NCBI RefSeq assembly: GCF_037176765.1
Contig: NC_090034.1
Coordinates: 23,723,375-23,787,374, forward strand
Origin: Anolis sagrei
Taxonomy: Eukaryota; Chordata; Lepidosauria; Squamata; Anolidae
Direction of reading: 5' to 3'
DNA length: 64,000 nt
The translations under genes and the position numbers were made by a program. Below are positions 41,521-64,000 of this stretch, one piece after another. Within the stretch, counting starts at the first letter, position 1. The number at the start of each line of letters is the position of its first letter. The notes beneath the pieces are model-generated. The model made no database searches. It saw only the letters and a list, made by a program, of their open reading frames with translations, and was not told where the DNA came from.

Positions 41521-42510
41521 CAAGGTGATCAGCTGAAACATTCACACCTAGCCCCAGCAGACAAAAGTCCTTTGTCCCACCCTGGTCATTCCACAGATAT
41601 ATAAACCCATTTTTCCTACTTCCAACAGACCTCACTACCTCTGAGGATGCTTGCCATAGATGCAGGCGAAACGTCAGGAGAAAAATTGCCTCTAGAACAT
41701 GGCCATATAGCCCGGAAAAACCTACAACAACCCAGTGATTCCGGCCATGAAAGCCTTCAACAATACAATGTCTCTAAAGCTTATATATGTCACCCTTCTT
41801 TCCCAGTGACATCACTGAGGGGCCACTCCACCTAGCAACCACCTTTTGTGGTACAAAAAGGCAGGGTGTGTGTGACATCACAGAGGGCTACTCCACGCAG
41901 GAATCTCCAGACTTGGATTTGGTTTTAACTGACATGACTAATTTATTGTTTTAATGAATTGTTTTAATGTAATTTTTATTATTTATACGTTGATGGCATC
42001 GTTTGGTGCTTATGTGAGGCTGCCCTGAGTCCCCTCTTGGGGGGAGAAGGGCAGGGTAAAAGTGTATGAAATAAATAAAGAAATAAATAAATAGGAACAG
42101 CCATCCCAGTGACGTCACTGAGGGGCCACTCTACCTAGCAACTGCCTTTTGTGGCACAAACAGGCAAGGCTTGTGTGTGTCTATTCACCTTTCTTTCTCA
42201 TTGACATCAGAGGGATAATCCGCCTAGCAACAGCCAGCCCAGTGACGTTACTGAGGGGCCACTCCACCTAGCAACAGTCTTTTGTGGCACGAACAGGCAG
42301 GACATACACACACACATCACCCTTCTTTCCAAGTGACATCATAGAGGGGCCACTCCACCTAGCAACAGAATTTTTTGGTAGGCACACTTTGATTTATATA
42401 CAGATATCTGCATCCTAACTCTGCACGTTTTGGCAGTGGCATTGTAAATGAAAAAGGGAGCGCTCACCTGCCTGGAAGATGCTGGCGAAGAGTCCCAGGA
42501 GGAAGAGCAT
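36106..42510 (-). CDS. NME3: Nucleoside diphosphate kinase 3 (NME3), complete, five exons
   Basis: Exons in order of transcription: 42510-42468, 39485-39355, 38101-38000, 36923-36811, 36223-36106. They sum to 507 nt, 168 aa plus stop, close to human NME3 (169 aa). The N-terminus is short and hydrophobic ([14 protein letters not shown]), as in mammalian NME3, where it serves as a membrane anchor on mitochondria; other NME1/2-type enzymes lack it. Family marks visible: [20 protein letters not shown] (phosphate-binding strand), [15 protein letters not shown] (substrate loop), and IHGSDS with the catalytic His that is transiently phosphorylated when phosphate moves from ATP to other NDPs. The end [12 protein letters not shown] matches the group I NDPK tail. 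Start chosen at the only ATG before the hydrophobic segment. All intron phases agree. Introns 1 to 4 hold repeats including a Penelope-like element. NME4 is the main alternative, but it has a longer transit peptide. Confidence 0.95.
36924..37999 (-). other. NME3: NME3 intron 3
   Basis: Intronic sequence between exons 4 and 3. No transposon family recognised; purine-rich stretch around 37.55-37.7 kb. No reading frame of note. Confidence 0.5.
38439..38655 (+). repeat. Unclassified dispersed repeat, second copy
   Basis: Matches about 5070-5310 over its length: AACCATAAACATTTATTTTGG, GAATGAAATGC, then ATTTGTAAATCCAAGATGGC (quoted as short words). No terminal repeats or frame seen. In NME3 intron 2. 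Confidence 0.55.
39166..39305. mobile_element. Hairpin hAT MITE with perfect 8-bp duplication (reference copy)
   Basis: Starts CAGGCATGGGCCAAC, ends GTTGGCCCATCCTG; arms ATGTTTTGGACTTCAACTCC and its complement fold around the ACCAGCTGTTAGG centre. Flanked by GGTTAAAC on both sides (39158-39165, 39306-39313). 140 bp, in NME3 intron 1-2 vicinity just past exon 2. The family has at least seven other whole or half copies in the window. Confidence 0.88.
39618..39655. repeat. (TTTC)n microsatellite
   Basis: Run of TTTC units within a longer pyrimidine-rich tract (39520-39665), at the 5' border of the Penelope-like element. Confidence 0.8.
39663..41768 (+). mobile_element. Penelope-like element with RT and GIY-YIG domains, interrupted by a SINE
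   Basis: Frame 39689-41023 encodes 444 residues: reverse transcriptase with [18 protein letters not shown] and the YVDD box in [13 protein letters not shown], then a GIY-YIG endonuclease ([15 protein letters not shown], about residue 310), as in Penelope retroelements. 5' truncated next to the (TTTC)n run. The 3' tail continues after the SINE at 41517-41768 (CCTCTGAGGATGC, GCAGGCGAAACGTCAGGAG, AGCCCGGAAAAACC). It lies in NME3 intron 1, antisense to the gene. The same 3' part occurs on the minus strand at 3085-3780. Confidence 0.9.
41034..41516 (+). mobile_element. tRNA-derived SINE with L2-like tail, inside the Penelope-like element
   Basis: Pol III box A-like TGGCGCAGCTGG at 41043-41054 and box B-like GAGTTCGAAGCC at 41098-41109, followed by a long body and a 3' end CCGCCCTGAGTCCCCTGTGG, then (AAAT)n. 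TAATCA at 41028-41033 and 41517-41522 is the likely target-site duplication. About 480 bp. Confidence 0.8.
41769..42425. repeat. Degenerate tandem repeat upstream of NME3/ERCC4, with an L2-like tail insert
   Basis: The unit GAGGGGCCACTCCACCTAGC, usually preceded by GTGACATCACT or GTGACGT.ACT, recurs near 41815, 42118, 42253 and 42345, with diverged units near 41885 and 42210. Between them are TTTTGTGGCAC(A/G)AACAGGCA words. An L2-type tail (about 41935-42090, GCCCTGAGTCCCCTCTTGGG) splits the array. In NME3 intron 1, within 900 bp of the shared promoter. Confidence 0.65.
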
Positions 42511-42649
42511 GGCGGGAGAAAGAAAAAAGCCAGGCGGCTTTCTAACCGGAACCGGAAGCATAGCGCGGGCTTGCCCCCTTTCTCTTCTCTCCGGGTCGCT
42601 TTACCTTCTGGGCATGCGCAGTTCTTGACAAGTGGAGGGGAGCTCCATC
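42511..42649. promoter_or_regulatory. Probable bidirectional NME3/ERCC4 promoter
   Basis: Only 139 bp separate the divergent start codons of NME3 and ERCC4. The segment and the first ERCC4 exon are GC- and CpG-rich. Two adjacent CCGGAA ETS-type motifs lie at 42546-42551 and 42552-42557, and GCATGCGCAG at 42612-42621 resembles an NRF1 site. ETS and NRF1 motifs are typical of TATA-less bidirectional housekeeping promoters; no TATA box is seen. Transcription start sites are not visible from sequence, so 5' UTR and promoter overlap here. Confidence 0.7.
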
Positions 42650-62998
<20,349 letters not shown>

Positions 62999-63179
62999 GT
63001 ATGCTAAGTATGGGAGGGGGTGACTACTGGAGGAGCTGTTTTAATTATGTCTGTGTGTTCAGATATATTTAGGATTGAACGGTTAAAATAAAAATTGATT
63101 AGTGCCCTGGAATTATGTCCTATTTGTAAAAGAAACTGGAATTATGTCCTATTTATACGAAAAAATTGTATCCACCATT

Positions 63180-63450
63180 CTGATCCTTAGCCAGGGTGAG
63201 TACCAGTAACTAAATGCAATAGAATCAAGGAATTGGAAAAGACCAAAAGGACAGTATAAAGATCTGGGAACTTTTCCAGGATTGGATCTATAAATTTAGG
63301 ACAAATATTCTTATAATACTTGCAGTATAGCAGGACATGATCAATTGTTTCAACTATGCCTGACTGGCAGAGACTGATATACTCTGCGTAAGTATCTCCC
63401 ATCCAGTAAAGCTGATGGCACAAGGTTGAAATGGATCAAAGAAAAAGCTG
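63180..63450 (-). mobile_element. LINE C-terminal remnant
   Basis: Minus-strand peptide CQSGIVETIDHVLLYCKYYK has the C..ET..H..L..C pattern of the zinc-knuckle-like end of several LINE polyproteins. No other domain; clade unknown. In ERCC4 intron 8. Confidence 0.45.
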
Positions 63451-63525
63451 TTGCAGTATATTTAGACATTTCCAGAGCATAAAGATAATTATTCTTGTTT
63501 TGCCATTACCTTCCTCTGAGATTTA

Positions 63526-63843
63526 GACCCATCGCAAACTAGCCTCCTGCGGGAGCAAACCTTGCCAGCACGTCCCTGACGTCATGAGACTCCGCCTCTC
63601 GCCCCGCCCCTTTCTCAGCCTCTTTCTCCGTGCCAGAGTGGTTTTTCCTTTGCTAGGGCAGCATTGCCAGCATACTCTCATTGTTGGCAGAATTCAACAA
63701 CGAGAGTACGCTGGCAATGCTGCCCTAGCAAAGGAAAAACCACTCTGGCATGGAGAAAGGGGCGGGGAGAGAGGCGCAGTCTCATGACGTCAGGGACGTG
63801 CTGGCAAGGTTTGCTCCCGCAGGAGGCTAGTTTGCGGCGGGTC
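63526..63843. mobile_element. Foldback (near-perfect palindrome) element with CRE motifs
   Basis: Left arm 63526-63686 and right arm 63695-63843 are reverse complements with few differences (one gap of about a dozen bases), around the 8-base loop GCAGAATT. Ends GACCC..GGGTC, flanked by TA on both sides (63524-63525, 63844-63845). Each arm has the full CRE TGACGTCA (63577-63584, 63785-63792) and a GC box (CCCCGCCCC). No coding frame. The family is unknown to me; a TA-targeting MITE is the likeliest class. Confidence 0.8.
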
Positions 63844-64000
63844 TAAGAGAGTGTGACTTTTCTCCAAAATTACTTAATAGATTTTCATAGCTAAATATGA
63901 ATTTGAACTCTAGTCTAGTGAATATTACTTAATTCAAAAGTACATTTCTGTGGGCTCAATAACATGAAAAACTTTTTACATCATTTTTGAACAAATACAA

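Noticed and set aside
41769-42425. CRISPR array
   Set aside because: Repeats are diverged, spacing is irregular, and the setting is a vertebrate nuclear gene.
63584-63846. Small frames in the palindrome
   Set aside because: They arise from the GC-rich foldback arms and encode nothing recognisable.

Overview
The window is a piece of vertebrate nuclear genome, most likely from a squamate reptile (an iguanian such as an anole fits best; this is inferred from gene content plus the mixture of transposon families, not from a database search). It carries three ordinary protein genes with GT-AG introns, embedded in a dense and varied set of transposable elements.

Left part (1 to about 13.3 kb): the last nine coding exons and the 3' UTR of MAPK8IP3 (JIP3), plus strand, coding the C-terminal WD40-like beta-propeller. 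The first 4.3 kb is the preceding intron, filled with old L2-like, CR1-like, Penelope-like and SINE fragments. Middle (about 13.3 to 36.1 kb): the gap between two convergent genes. Its core, about 15.35 to 35.2 kb, is a head-to-tail array of DIRS-type (tyrosine-recombinase) retroelement fossils: one gag fragment, stacked left terminal repeats, three large copies (about 16.23-22.46, 22.46-28.72 and 28.75-34.91 kb) and an extra right terminal repeat. All copies are broken; the middle one looks youngest. Right part (36.1 to 64 kb): NME3 on the minus strand (five exons, complete, 168 aa), then ERCC4 (XPF) on the plus strand, exons 1 to 8, continuing past the window. NME3 and ERCC4 start codons are only 139 bp apart and face away from each other across a GC-rich segment with two adjacent ETS-type motifs and an NRF1-like motif, so they probably share a promoter.

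The introns of NME3 and ERCC4 hold a Penelope-like element with a tRNA-derived SINE inside it, two Vingi/Jockey-like LINE copies, an L2 LINE split by a CR1 LINE, two Helitrons with clear termini, a hAT element (SPIN/Buster-like) lodged at the edge of one Helitron, several small hairpin hAT MITEs, and a striking near-perfect 318-bp foldback element carrying a CRE motif in each arm. Target-site duplications and nesting allow several orders of insertion to be read directly.

The three host genes serve different jobs: JIP3 is a kinesin/JNK scaffold, NME3 a nucleoside diphosphate kinase, ERCC4 the XPF subunit of the XPF-ERCC1 repair endonuclease. The strongest candidates for new observations are the DIRS array with circle-junction-like joins, the CRE foldback element, the sequence unit shared between a Helitron and a hAT element, and the NME3-ERCC4 head-to-head pair.
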